Assembly (NCBI RefSeq): GCF_022489035.1
Contig: NZ_JAKVTV010000003.1
Span: 310,001-374,000 of the forward strand
Direction: 5' to 3'
Length of the DNA stretch: 64,000 nt
Source of the DNA: Christiangramia lutea
Lineage (GTDB): Bacteria; Bacteroidota; Bacteroidia; Flavobacteriales; Flavobacteriaceae
This document shows, one piece after another, positions 1 through 9,241 of the stretch. The stretch's first letter is position 1. The number at the start of each line of letters is the position of its first letter. The notes under the pieces are model-generated. The model saw only the letters and a list, made by a program, of their open reading frames with translations, did not search any database and was not told where the DNA came from. The translations under genes and the position numbers were made by a program.

Positions 1-18
1 CCGGATTATCGCCAATAA
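1..18 (+). CDS. Possible last codons of an upstream gene
   Basis: The first 18 bases read in frame as PDYRQ followed by TAA and may be the C-terminus of a gene that begins before the window. Ferritin-like genes of this type often occur in pairs, so a paralogue upstream of the next gene is plausible. Five codons cannot prove this. Confidence 0.2.
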   Translation, partial: PDYRQ

Positions 19-55
19 TGTTCCAACAGAGTAATAACACTAAAATCTTAAAATT

Positions 56-856
56 ATGAATTTTATAAATTTCTTAGATAAAATAGCCGACGGTGAACTT
101 TTAAACATAAAAGCCAACAGGAAGGAATCCTTCGGACATATGAAAAATATTGGGAAGCAGGCTGCATTAGCGTCAATTCCTTTTGCATTTGCAGCAACCA
201 GTAACAAAACGAAAGCGGCAACGATGTCGTCAGCATTTGCTTCAGCCATGGCAAGTCCGATTGAAATATTAAATTTTGCCCTTACCCTGGAGTACTTGGA
301 AAAGGAATTCTACCAGATCGGGATGGATACTAATGGTTTAATAACAGGTGATGACAGGGATGTGTTTGGCCTAATCTTAAAACATGAAGATGAGCATGTA
401 AAATTTCTCCTTACGGCCCTGGGAGAAAATGCTATTGAAAAACCGCAATTTGATTTCACGGCTGGAGGAGCTTTTAACACTTTTGGGGATTATCAAACCT
501 TTTTATTATTATCCCAGGGATTTGAAGACACTGGTGTTAGAGCCTATAAAGGACAGGCAGGAGCTTTGATAGATAATAATGCCTTATTGGAATATGCGCT
601 TCAGATACATTCAATAGAAGCCAGGCATGCTTCAAAGGTTCGTAGAATGCGAATGGAAAAAGGATGGATCACAGGAAATGGTGATGAAAGTTCACCAATA
701 GCTGCAGTTTATGCAGGGGAAGCTAATACTATTCAAGGTGGTGTAGATTTAAATGCAGCATTGCCTCAGTATTCTAATTCTTCAATAACTGAAGCCTTTG
801 ATGAGCCATTAACAATGGATGAGGTAAATGCAATAGCCGGACTCTTTATTGTATAA
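56..856 (+). CDS. Ferritin-like domain protein (Ferritin_2 / desiccation-related type)
   Basis: A 266-residue protein. From about residue 66 it has the four-helix ferritin-like pattern, with carboxylate and histidine ligands in LEYLEKEFY, KHEDEHVKFL and HSIEARHASKVRRMR. These match the diiron-type EXXH spacing of the Ferritin_2 family seen in desiccation-related proteins. The N-terminal 60 residues contain an Ala-rich hydrophobic stretch (ALASIPFAFAA) that could be an export or membrane segment but has no clear twin-arginine or lipobox. A stress or storage role is likely, but substrate and metal are not shown by sequence. The gene ends in front of a strong hairpin terminator and seems to close its transcription unit. 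Confidence 0.8.
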   Translation: MNFINFLDKIADGELLNIKANRKESFGHMKNIGKQAALASIPFAFAATSNKTKAATMSSAFASAMASPIEILNFALTLEYLEKEFYQIGMDTNGLITGDDRDVFGLILKHEDEHVKFLLTALGENAIEKPQFDFTAGGAFNTFGDYQTFLLLSQGFEDTGVRAYKGQAGALIDNNALLEYALQIHSIEARHASKVRRMRMEKGWITGNGDESSPIAAVYAGEANTIQGGVDLNAALPQYSNSSITEAFDEPLTMDEVNAIAGLFIV

Positions 857-878
857 ATTTAAATCTTCAATTTTATAT

Positions 879-909
879 AACCCTGGAAATTTTCCGGGGT
901 TTATTTTTT
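879..909 (+). terminator. Rho-independent terminator after the ferritin-like gene
   Basis: AACCCTGGAA pairs with TTCCGGGGTT across a three-base loop, with one T-G pair, and is followed by TTATTTTTT. Confidence 0.75.
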
Positions 910-959
910 AGAAAGATCAGACTTAATAATTTTAGGTATTTTTAGTCCAAAATCGACCA

Positions 960-1496
960 ATGCGAAAAATACTGGCCTTCGCAGGCTCTAATAGCAGCAC
1001 TTCTATTAATCAGCAATTATTAAATAATGTTTTAAGCAGGATCCAGGGTCATGAGATCAAGGAAATTAAACTTACGGAATTTCCATTGCCTGTTTTTAGC
1101 GTAGATATCGAAAAGAACGAAGGCCTTCCTATCAATGCTACCATCATAAAGAATTTGATCCTTGAAAGTGACGCGCTGGTTATTGCCGTAAATGAGCATA
1201 ATGGAGGTCCTTCAGCATTTTTCAAAAATATAATTGACTGGGTTTCCCGGGTGAACAGGAATTTTCTGGAAGGTAAAAAGATCCTTTTAATAAGTACTTC
1301 TCCTGGAAAACGTGGCGCAGCCAGTTCGCTGGAATACTCGAAGAATATCTTCGGAAGGTTTGGCGGAAATGTTATCGAAAGTTTCAGCCTGCCTTCATTT
1401 AAGGATAATTTTGAAGATGGAAAGGTCATAAACGAAGTTCTGGATATGGGAATTGAGGATGTGCTTACTACCTTTGCGCATCAAATTGAAGATTAA
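960..1496 (+). CDS. NADPH-dependent FMN reductase family protein
   Basis: A 178-residue cytosolic flavodoxin-fold protein. It begins with the phosphate-binding signature FAGSNSSTSINQQL and carries the family motif EHNGGPSAFFKNIIDWVSR (residues about 79-97), where FMN reductases usually have EYN-S-P--LKN-IDW. It probably uses a pyridine nucleotide to reduce flavin or quinones. Its TAA stop is followed at once by the GTG start of pabB, so the two are co-transcribed, although no biochemical link is obvious. Length is normal for the family. Confidence 0.85.
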   Translation: MRKILAFAGSNSSTSINQQLLNNVLSRIQGHEIKEIKLTEFPLPVFSVDIEKNEGLPINATIIKNLILESDALVIAVNEHNGGPSAFFKNIIDWVSRVNRNFLEGKKILLISTSPGKRGAASSLEYSKNIFGRFGGNVIESFSLPSFKDNFEDGKVINEVLDMGIEDVLTTFAHQIED

Positions 1497-2789
1497 GTGC
1501 GCACTTCCAGAGTTTTTTCCGTAAAAGAAACAAAGAAATTTAAAGAACAGTTATTGTCGTGGAGCAGGCAGTTTCAGGAAATTGCCTGGCTGGATAGTAA
1601 CGAATACGATTCTAAGACCGGCGAATATGAAGCCATTCTTGCTGTAGAAGCTTTTACGGCGATCAAAACGGACTACGTTCAGGCTTTCGATAAACTCAAA
1701 GAATACCAGGAAACCACTGCCGACTGGATTTTTGGGTATTTAAGTTATGACCTTAAGAACGATGTGGAGAACTTAAGTTCTAAAAATTTCGACGGACTGC
1801 ATTTTCCCGACCTCTATTTTTTTCAGCCTCAGAAATTGATCTTAATCAAAGAGGGGTGTGTAGAACTCAGTTACCTTAGAATGGTAGATGATGAGATAGA
1901 GAATGACTTTAAGGAGATCCGGGATTATAGAGTAGAATTGGCATCAGACCATACGCCGGTAAAGGTAGAAGCCAGGATTTCCCGGGAAGAATACCTGGAG
2001 AAAATAAGGTTGATGCTTAACCATATTCATCGTGGAGATATTTATGAAGCCAACTTTTGCCAGGATTATTATTCTGAAAATGTTAATATTGATTCTTTCA
2101 ATATTTACAGGTCCCTCAATGAAATTTCCACTCCGCCTTTTGCAGCCTACCTGAAACTTGAGGATTTCAATCTTATCTCTGCTTCTCCTGAAAGATATTT
2201 AAGAAAAAAAGGGTCAGAACTTTTATCACAACCCATAAAGGGAACTGCCCGTCGTTCAGAAGACCCTATAGAAGATAAAAAGATCGCTGCAGAGTTGGCC
2301 GAAGATCCCAAGGAACAATCTGAAAACGTAATGATCGTAGACCTGGTAAGAAATGATCTTTCCAGGATCGCAAAAAAAGGAAGTGTAAAAGTTGATGAAC
2401 TTTGCAAAGTCTATACTTTTAAACAGGTACATCAGTTAATTTCCAGTGTGACCGCTGAAATTGCTGATGATATCCCTTCTGTAGAAGCTTTGCGCACCAG
2501 TTTCCCGATGGGAAGTATGACGGGAGCTCCAAAAATCTCTGCGATGAAGATTATTGAAGAGCTGGAAGAATCAAAACGTGGTCTTTATAGCGGAGCTGTA
2601 GGTTATTTTACTCCAACCGGCGATTTCGACTTTAACGTGGTGATTCGCAGTATACTTTATAATTCTGAGAATAAATACCTTTCATTTTCTGTAGGTGGAG
2701 CAATTACGGCTAAATCTGATCCTGAAAAAGAATATGAAGAATGCCTCCTAAAGGCAAAAGCAATGCGTGAGGTGCTTACCAATATATAA
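1497..2789 (+). CDS. pabB: Aminodeoxychorismate synthase component I (PabB)
   Basis: A 430-residue chorismate-binding enzyme that converts chorismate and ammonia to 4-amino-4-deoxychorismate for folate synthesis. The C-terminal chorismate-binding domain is complete: PIKGTARR, DLVRNDLSR, SFPMGSMTGAPK and the glycine-rich SFSVGGAIT. The lysine in PIKGT separates aminodeoxychorismate synthase from anthranilate synthase, which has alanine there. The start is GTG directly abutting the previous stop (TAAGTG), so translation is probably coupled. No glutaminase (pabA) gene is visible nearby, so it presumably uses a subunit encoded elsewhere. Confidence 0.92.
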   Translation: MRTSRVFSVKETKKFKEQLLSWSRQFQEIAWLDSNEYDSKTGEYEAILAVEAFTAIKTDYVQAFDKLKEYQETTADWIFGYLSYDLKNDVENLSSKNFDGLHFPDLYFFQPQKLILIKEGCVELSYLRMVDDEIENDFKEIRDYRVELASDHTPVKVEARISREEYLEKIRLMLNHIHRGDIYEANFCQDYYSENVNIDSFNIYRSLNEISTPPFAAYLKLEDFNLISASPERYLRKKGSELLSQPIKGTARRSEDPIEDKKIAAELAEDPKEQSENVMIVDLVRNDLSRIAKKGSVKVDELCKVYTFKQVHQLISSVTAEIADDIPSVEALRTSFPMGSMTGAPKISAMKIIEELEESKRGLYSGAVGYFTPTGDFDFNVVIRSILYNSENKYLSFSVGGAITAKSDPEKEYEECLLKAKAMREVLTNI

Positions 2790-2848
2790 GCCTTAATATA
2801 TTAATGTTCTTAATAATTCGGGAGAGAAAAAAGTACTTCTTACTTGAA

Positions 2849-2878
2849 TTGATTTAGCAGCACCCTTTTGTATCTTTG
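2849..2878 (+). promoter_or_regulatory. Bacteroidota-type promoter of tilS
   Basis: TTG at 2849-2851, a 19-base spacer and TATCTTTG at 2871-2878 fit the consensus TTG-N(17-23)-TAnnTTTG. The tilS start codon is 7 bases further on, so the transcript would be nearly leaderless. Confidence 0.55.
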
Positions 2879-2885
2879 AGAAACA

Positions 2886-4199
2886 ATGGAAAAGACCTTC
2901 AAGAATCTTATAAAAACTAACTATCCATATTTATGCGGAAGTAAACTATTGTTGGCAGTAAGTGGTGGAGTAGACAGTGTTGTGCTTGCTCATTTATGCC
3001 ATGAGGCGAAACTTGATTTTTCCATAGCTCATTGTAATTTCAATTTGAGGGGTGAGGAAAGCGATGCAGATGAAAAATTCGTGGTAGACCTGGCAGACTC
3101 CCTGGAAGTTGAGGTATACACCGAAAGTTTTGATACGCTGAATTTTGCTGAAAATCATAAGATTTCTGTGCAAATGGCCGCTCGTGAATTGAGGTATGAG
3201 TGGTTCTCAGAATTAAGCAGTTCAGTTCAATTTGATTACACCTTGACGGCACATCATGCTAATGATAACCTTGAAACTTTCCTGATAAATTTGATCCGCG
3301 GAACCGGTCCCGAAGGACTTACCGGGATTAAAGCCGAAAAGGAAGAGATAGTAAGGCCTCTTCTCGGCTTTTCCAGAAAGCAGATCGAAGCTTACGCCAG
3401 GAAAAAACATTATAAATGGAGGGAAGACAGCAGTAATGCTTCAGATAAATATTTACGGAACAAGATAAGGCATCACATAGTTCCCGTATTGGAAGATTTG
3501 AATCCACAATTGCTGGATAGTTTTGCTAAAACCCAGCAACATCTGCAGGAGAGTTTGGACCTGGTGGAAGATTACCTCAGTTTGCTTTATCCAAAACTGG
3601 TCAAGAAGGATAAATATGGATATGCCATAGATATTGAATTTCTGAAGAAAGTTCCCAACCAAAAACAGATCCTGTACCAGCTGTTGAAATCTTTTGGTTT
3701 TTCTGAATGGAATGATGTATATGATCTTCTAAATGCACAAACCGGAAAATTGGTTTTATCAGATACTCACCGGCTTATTAAGGATCGAAATAAATTGCTG
3801 CTAACCGAGCAGAACGGAAACTCTGTAAGTAAGGAATATAGCCTAGGAAAAGAAGAAGAATTGGTAATGATCCCGGGAATGGGAACACTACATATTAATG
3901 AAGTAAAAAAAATAGATAAGGCCTCCAACTCCTGTATTTTTGTCCCTGAACGAAAACTGGAATTTCCATTGAAGATCAGGAAATGGAAAAAGGGTGATTT
4001 TTTCTATCCATTTGGAATGAAGGGAAAGAAAAAATTGAGCGATTTCTTTAAGGATGAGAAATTTTCCTTACCGGAAAAAGAACATGCCTGGATCCTTTGT
4101 TCCGGCGAAGAAATAGTCTGGATCATCAACCACCGGGCAGATGATCGTTTTGCTGTAGAGAAATCTGATTCCAAAATTCTGAAGATCTGCATTACTTAA
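2886..4199 (+). CDS. tilS: tRNA(Ile)-lysidine synthase
   Basis: A 437-residue N-type ATP pyrophosphatase. It attaches lysine to C34 of tRNA-Ile(CAU) so that the tRNA reads AUA, an essential function. The PP-loop LAVSGGVDSVVL is at residues about 22-33, the second motif HCNFNLRGEESDADE follows, and LTAHHANDNLETFLINLIRGTGPEGLTGI is characteristic of TilS. The C-terminal substrate domain ends with RKWKKGDFFYPFGMKGKKKLSDFF. Length is typical. It has its own promoter and no close partners; the next gene is over 300 bases away. Confidence 0.95.
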   Translation: MEKTFKNLIKTNYPYLCGSKLLLAVSGGVDSVVLAHLCHEAKLDFSIAHCNFNLRGEESDADEKFVVDLADSLEVEVYTESFDTLNFAENHKISVQMAARELRYEWFSELSSSVQFDYTLTAHHANDNLETFLINLIRGTGPEGLTGIKAEKEEIVRPLLGFSRKQIEAYARKKHYKWREDSSNASDKYLRNKIRHHIVPVLEDLNPQLLDSFAKTQQHLQESLDLVEDYLSLLYPKLVKKDKYGYAIDIEFLKKVPNQKQILYQLLKSFGFSEWNDVYDLLNAQTGKLVLSDTHRLIKDRNKLLLTEQNGNSVSKEYSLGKEEELVMIPGMGTLHINEVKKIDKASNSCIFVPERKLEFPLKIRKWKKGDFFYPFGMKGKKKLSDFFKDEKFSLPEKEHAWILCSGEEIVWIINHRADDRFAVEKSDSKILKICIT

Positions 4200-4212
4200 A
4201 AAATTTTATTTA

Positions 4213-4291
4213 ATGACCCTGAAATGAGTTCAGGGTGAAGGCTGAGAAGCTTACGTCATGTTGAACTCGGTTCAGCATCTAGTCCGAAATT
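4213..4291. repeat. Dispersed hairpin repeat (copy 1) in a gene-free stretch
   Basis: The 4200-4516 gap holds two adjacent hairpins of the same style: ACCCTGAA/TTCAGGGT, then TGTTGAAC/GTTCAGCA next to GTCATGTTGAAC. Related words occur near 15.5 kb and 61.7 kb in this window. At 4463-4480 there is also a small inverted repeat, TTAGGT-N6-ACCTAA, just ahead of the next gene, which could be an operator. Nothing else is apparent in the gap. Confidence 0.6.
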
Positions 4292-4516
4292 TAAAACATT
4301 TTAGTAACTAGATTTTAGAAAGAAGCAAATCATCATTTCCCTTAATTAATATCGATAGTAAAGTCACTGGTTCAAAAAAAAGATTTTAAAATCTTTTAGT
4401 CTAACAGGAGAATTCAAGAAGACCTTCAGGGGAGTCCAAATAAGCTTTAAGATAATTTTCTTTTAGGTTTAAAGACCTAATTTCTATCTTTAAGCACTTT
4501 AATAAAAATCCTACAG

Positions 4517-6391
4517 ATGAAAATCTTTAAATGCCCACTGTTTACAATACTTTTCCTATTCATTTTACATCCGGTTCTAGCCCAAAACGAAACGGAATAT
4601 ACTGTAAAAGAACACTACAATAAAATGGAGGTAGATATCCCCATGCGGGATGGTGTAAAGCTGCACACCACCATTTACACTCCTAAAGACACTTCGCAGG
4701 AATATCCAATTTTGATGCAAAGGACTCCTTATAGCTCCAGGCCGTACGGGGAAGATCAGTTTCGTTCGAAAATTGGTCCTAACGAGATCCTGATGAAAGA
4801 AGGCAATATCATCGTATACCAGGATGTGCGCGGTAGATGGATGAGTGAAGGGAATTATGATAATATGCGCACCTATATTCCAAATAAAAAAGGAAAAGAG
4901 GTAGATGAGGCTAGCGATACTTATGATACCATCGAATGGCTGATCAATAATGTTAAGAATAACAACGGGAAGGTTGGAACCTGGGGTATTTCATATCCAG
5001 GATTCTATGCGACTTATTCATTGTTAAGTGGTCACCCCGCTTTAAAAGCGGCTTCGCCACAGGCCAGCATCGGGGATTTCTTCTTTGACGATTTCCACCA
5101 TAACGGGGCATACCTTTTAAGTTACTGGAGAGCAACCGCAGTTTTTGGATATCAACATGAAAAACCAACAGATACAGCATGGTATGAATTTCCAAAGCTT
5201 GGAACAGAAGATCAATACCAGTTTTTCATGGATGCAGAGCCTTTGAGCAACCTTGATGAATATTACAAGGAAGACAATGAATTCTGGCAACAATTGAAAG
5301 AGCATCCAAATTATGATGAATTCTGGCAAAAACGAGGCATTGTCCAGCATTTTGAAAATGTGAAGATCAAGCCTGCAGTTATGATCGTTGGTGGATTATT
5401 TGATGCTGAAGATCTTTACGGTCCTTTTGCCATCTACAAAAATATAGAGGAGAACAGCGATAATTACAACAGTATTGTTTTTGGTCCCTGGAGCCATGGT
5501 GACTGGGCCAGGGAAAGCGGAAGACAGTCTGTTGGGAATGTATATTTCGGGGATAGTATTTCTACTCACTTCCAGAGAGAATATGAAACAGAATTCTTTA
5601 ATCATTTCCTGAAAAAGAAAACGAAGGATGGGATTAGACTTGCTGAAGCACATATATACGATACCGGGGCGAGAGAATGGAATGATTATACCGAATGGCC
5701 TCCAAAGAATACGACTTCAAAAACCTTTTACCTGGGAGATGACCAGAGTTTCACTGAGCAGCCTACAGATCATAAAGAAACTTTTGTGAGTGATCCTGAA
5801 AAGCCTATTTCTTATAACAATGAAATCAAAATGGTTTTCACCCCTCGTGAATATATGACCGGCGATCAACGGTTTGCGGCCAGAAGACCAGATGTTTTGG
5901 TTTTCGAAACAAAGGTACTTGAAGAAGACATGAAACTGGTGGGGCCTATTGAAGCTAAACTGAAAGTTGCTACTACCGGAACTGCTGCAGACTGGATCGT
6001 AAAGATTATTGATGTCTACCCGCCAGATGCTGAAAACTATGAAGAAACCATGCCTCATTTAAAAATGAGCAATTATCATATGATGGTTCGAAGCGAGGTA
6101 ATGAGAGGAAGATTTAGAAATGGTTTTGAGGAACCTCAGGCTTTTGAGCCTAATAAAAAGACAGAGGTGGATATCACACTTCAGGGAATAAACCATACCT
6201 TCAAAAAGGGACATAAACTTCAGATCCAGGTTCAAAGTACCTGGTTCCCTCTAATCGACAGAAATCCGCAAACCTTTGTAGAAAACATATTTGAAGCTGA
6301 AGAAGATGATTTTCAGAAGCAGACCCATACCGTTTACGGGGATTCAGAAATTATTTTCAGCATTTTAGAAGAAGAAAAAGATGAACTTTAA
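4517..6391 (+). CDS. Secreted CocE/NonD (S15) family acyl hydrolase or X-Pro dipeptidyl-peptidase
   Basis: A 624-residue alpha/beta-hydrolase with an N-terminal signal peptide (hydrophobic FTILFLFILHPVLAQ), so it is probably periplasmic or secreted. The serine nucleophile lies in GTWGISYPGFYA (GxSYxG). The aspartate and histidine of the triad fit GGLFDAEDLYGPF and FGPWSHGDWA. The C-terminal third (from about residue 420) is the jelly-roll domain of X-Pro dipeptidyl-peptidases and cocaine-esterase-like enzymes. Substrate could be an N-terminal X-Pro dipeptide, a glutaryl amide or an ester, and sequence does not decide. It overlaps the next gene by 11 bases, so the two hydrolases are co-expressed. 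Confidence 0.85.
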   Translation: MKIFKCPLFTILFLFILHPVLAQNETEYTVKEHYNKMEVDIPMRDGVKLHTTIYTPKDTSQEYPILMQRTPYSSRPYGEDQFRSKIGPNEILMKEGNIIVYQDVRGRWMSEGNYDNMRTYIPNKKGKEVDEASDTYDTIEWLINNVKNNNGKVGTWGISYPGFYATYSLLSGHPALKAASPQASIGDFFFDDFHHNGAYLLSYWRATAVFGYQHEKPTDTAWYEFPKLGTEDQYQFFMDAEPLSNLDEYYKEDNEFWQQLKEHPNYDEFWQKRGIVQHFENVKIKPAVMIVGGLFDAEDLYGPFAIYKNIEENSDNYNSIVFGPWSHGDWARESGRQSVGNVYFGDSISTHFQREYETEFFNHFLKKKTKDGIRLAEAHIYDTGAREWNDYTEWPPKNTTSKTFYLGDDQSFTEQPTDHKETFVSDPEKPISYNNEIKMVFTPREYMTGDQRFAARRPDVLVFETKVLEEDMKLVGPIEAKLKVATTGTAADWIVKIIDVYPPDAENYEETMPHLKMSNYHMMVRSEVMRGRFRNGFEEPQAFEPNKKTEVDITLQGINHTFKKGHKLQIQVQSTWFPLIDRNPQTFVENIFEAEEDDFQKQTHTVYGDSEIIFSILEEEKDEL

Positions 6392-8204
6392 AAAATATAT
6401 TTTTCCGGCTTTTTTAGGATTGATGATCGTCTCCTGCGGAGAGAATAAAAATGAAGGAGCTTATTCTGACGCCGATAAGGAAACTGCCTCGGAGGAACTT
6501 AACCAGTTTTTTGCCAGTGAATATCAGAAAGAGATTGAAGAATCTCCGGAAATCCAGACCCGAAGAGGGATGAAAACCAATTATGGTAAATGGGACGATT
6601 ACTCCAACCTGAAATATTCTGAAGACCTGGAGCAAGCGAAAAAGCGATTAGATTATCTGGACAAGGTAGATACAGCAGCCCTGGATGAAGATACTAAATT
6701 GAGCTATGCGCTTTACAGAAGACAGGTGAAGAACGAAATTGATGATTATAAATATCGGTTTTATAGTTATCCAATCGAACAAATGCATGGTTTGCATGCA
6801 GAATTGCCTGCATTCCTTATCAATATGCATCGTATAGATTCGGTTCCAGATGCCAGGGCTTACATTAAAAGGTTAGTTGGCCTGGAAAAGGTGATGGATG
6901 ATATTATCGAGCAATTACAAATACGTGAGCAAAATGGTATTATTCCTCCAAAATTCGTTTTTGACCGAACTCTGGACGCATCCCGCAATCTTATAAAAGG
7001 TAAACCTTTCACTAATTCTGCCGAGTCGAGCACTCTTATGCAGGATTTTACATCTAAAATTGAAAAGCTTGATATTTCAGAAGAGGAGAGAACAGCACTC
7101 ATAGGTGAAGCTGAAACTGCTTTGGTAGACCATGTGCAACCTGCCTATGAAAAACTGATAGAATTTCAGGAAAATCAGCAGCAGAGAGCAACTGAAGAAG
7201 CTGGAGTATGGAAATTCCCTAAAGGTGAAGAATTTTATAATAACGCACTTCAGAGGGTGACCACTACAAACCTGACTGCCGGGGAGATCCATGAAATTGG
7301 ACTGAATGAAGTTGCCAGAATTCATGGTGAAATGGAAAAGATCATGGAAGAGGTTGGCTTTGAAGGTTCGCTGGAGGATTTCTTTGAATTCATGAAGAAC
7401 GATAAACAGTTTTATTATGAAAATACTGAAGAAGGGAAAGCAGCTTATTTGAAGAAAGCGAAGGATATCATCAATAATATGAAGGATATGCTACCGGAGC
7501 TTTTCAATACTCAGCCGGAAGCCGATATTGTAGTTAAAGCCGTAGAACCTTTCCGTGAGAAAAGTGCCGGAAAAGCATTTTATCAGCAACCGGCCATAGA
7601 TGGTTCAAGACCGGGAACTTACTACGCCAATCTTTATGATATGGCGGCCATGCCGAAGTACGAGATGGAAGCCTTAGCTTATCACGAAGGTATTCCAGGA
7701 CATCATATGCAGATTGCAATCGCCCAGGAACTGGACAGTATTCCGGAATTCAGGAAATTCAGCTTTTTTACCGCCTATGTGGAAGGTTGGGGACTTTACA
7801 GCGAATATATTCCGAAGGAAATAGGTTTTTACGAAGATCCATATTCAGATTTTGGAAGATTGGCCATGGAGCTCTGGAGATCCTGCAGACTGGTAGTTGA
7901 TACCGGGATACATGCAAAAAAGTGGACAAGGCAGGAGGGAATAGATTATTATAAAGAAAATACACCGGCTGCGGAAAGCGCCTGTGTGAAAATGGTGGAA
8001 AGGCATATAGTAATGCCGGGCCAGGCCACTGCTTACAAGATCGGGATGAATAAAATTCTCGATCTAAGGGAAAAGGCGAAAGAACAATTGGGAGAACAAT
8101 TCGATATCAGGGAATTTCACGATGTTGTTCTTACTGATGGAGCTTTACCACTTACCATTCTGGAATCAAAGGTTGATTCCTGGGTAAATTCAAAAAAAGA
8201 ATAA
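6381..8204 (+). CDS. DUF885 family lipoprotein, probable zinc metallopeptidase
   Basis: A 607-residue protein with a lipoprotein signal (lipobox IVSC, cysteine near residue 19), so it is anchored in a membrane facing the periplasm or outside. The DUF885 signature EALAYHEGIPGHHMQIAIAQEL gives two histidines and a glutamate suited to zinc binding, and AYVEGWGLYSEY supplies the further conserved glutamate. Family members are thought to be metallocarboxypeptidase-like but few are tested. It overlaps the S15-type hydrolase gene upstream, which supports a joint role in peptide degradation outside the cytoplasm. Confidence 0.85.
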   Translation: MNFKKYIFPAFLGLMIVSCGENKNEGAYSDADKETASEELNQFFASEYQKEIEESPEIQTRRGMKTNYGKWDDYSNLKYSEDLEQAKKRLDYLDKVDTAALDEDTKLSYALYRRQVKNEIDDYKYRFYSYPIEQMHGLHAELPAFLINMHRIDSVPDARAYIKRLVGLEKVMDDIIEQLQIREQNGIIPPKFVFDRTLDASRNLIKGKPFTNSAESSTLMQDFTSKIEKLDISEEERTALIGEAETALVDHVQPAYEKLIEFQENQQQRATEEAGVWKFPKGEEFYNNALQRVTTTNLTAGEIHEIGLNEVARIHGEMEKIMEEVGFEGSLEDFFEFMKNDKQFYYENTEEGKAAYLKKAKDIINNMKDMLPELFNTQPEADIVVKAVEPFREKSAGKAFYQQPAIDGSRPGTYYANLYDMAAMPKYEMEALAYHEGIPGHHMQIAIAQELDSIPEFRKFSFFTAYVEGWGLYSEYIPKEIGFYEDPYSDFGRLAMELWRSCRLVVDTGIHAKKWTRQEGIDYYKENTPAAESACVKMVERHIVMPGQATAYKIGMNKILDLREKAKEQLGEQFDIREFHDVVLTDGALPLTILESKVDSWVNSKKE

Positions 8205-8206
8205 TC

Positions 8207-9205
8207 TTGACCGATATAAATGAATCTGATCTTAAGATCATAGACCTTGTAAATGCTAGGAAAAGCAGGTTGCAAATCATGAATTTTGGCGCCAGCATTT
8301 TCAGTTTCAAAATGAAAAATAAGAAAGGTGATCTTATCAATCTGGTAGTTGGGCCTGCTAATGCCAATGAATATCTGAGCGATGAATACAGGGATGAAGG
8401 AAAATGTTTTGGAGCTAGTACTGGCAGGTTTGCCGGAAGAATTGCCGAGGGTAAATTCGAGATTGGTGAAAAGGAATATCAATTAGATTATGTAAAGAAC
8501 GATGTTCATTTGCACGGAGGTGAATCTGGATTTCAGTATAAACTCTGGGAAATAGATAAAGTGCATGGGGGAGAGAATCCATATGTAATTCTTTCTTATA
8601 CTAGTGAACACCTGGAAGAAGGATACCCGGGTAGGCTTGAGGTGTCTGCAAAATATTTACTAACTGAAGAGAATGAAATTAAAATTACCTATAAGGCCAG
8701 AACAGATCGGGAAACTATTTTGAATATTACCAATCATGCCTACTTCAATCTGAATGGTTCTGGAAGCGTGAGCGATCATTTTATGCAGGTTCATGCCTCC
8801 AAGATTCTGGAACTTGATGAGAAGAATTTACCTACCGGTAATCTTACCAAGCTCAAAGGTCATCCTAAAGATTTTTCTGAAAATAAATTACTTGGAAACA
8901 GGGAGCTTGACGATGTATACATCACTGATGTTATGGAATCTGAATTTCAGGCTCAGCTTTTTGCGCCTCTTAGCGGTATTAAAATGAAGGTGAGTAGCAA
9001 TCAGCCAGTTGTAGTGATCTATTCCCCCGAAAAGTTACCGGATACCTGGAGTTATTTAAGTGAAATTGACAAGAAATACCCGGCAGTGGCCTTAGAAGCC
9101 CAGAACTATCCGGATGCGCCTAATTTCCGAAACTTTCCGTCGAGCTTATTAAAGCCTGGAGAGTTGTATGAAAACAACATTACATTTGCTTTTTCTGTAA
9201 AATAA
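8207..9205 (+). CDS. galM: Aldose 1-epimerase (mutarotase)
   Basis: A 332-residue enzyme that interconverts alpha and beta anomers of aldoses. It has the galactose mutarotase fold with the catalytic histidines in VHLHGGESGFQYK and TNHAYFNLNG and the catalytic glutamate in ALEAQNYPDAPN. ASTGRFAGRI is the usual N-terminal signature. The start used is TTG at 8207, two bases after the previous stop; the first internal ATG (residue 25) would remove conserved strands. No signal peptide is seen. It lies 36 bases ahead of a sodium:sugar symporter, which fits mutarotation of an imported sugar. Confidence 0.9.
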   Translation: MTDINESDLKIIDLVNARKSRLQIMNFGASIFSFKMKNKKGDLINLVVGPANANEYLSDEYRDEGKCFGASTGRFAGRIAEGKFEIGEKEYQLDYVKNDVHLHGGESGFQYKLWEIDKVHGGENPYVILSYTSEHLEEGYPGRLEVSAKYLLTEENEIKITYKARTDRETILNITNHAYFNLNGSGSVSDHFMQVHASKILELDEKNLPTGNLTKLKGHPKDFSENKLLGNRELDDVYITDVMESEFQAQLFAPLSGIKMKVSSNQPVVVIYSPEKLPDTWSYLSEIDKKYPAVALEAQNYPDAPNFRNFPSSLLKPGELYENNITFAFSVK

Positions 9206-9241
9206 TAATTCTATATTTAACCGAAAATTTAAGAAAACGTT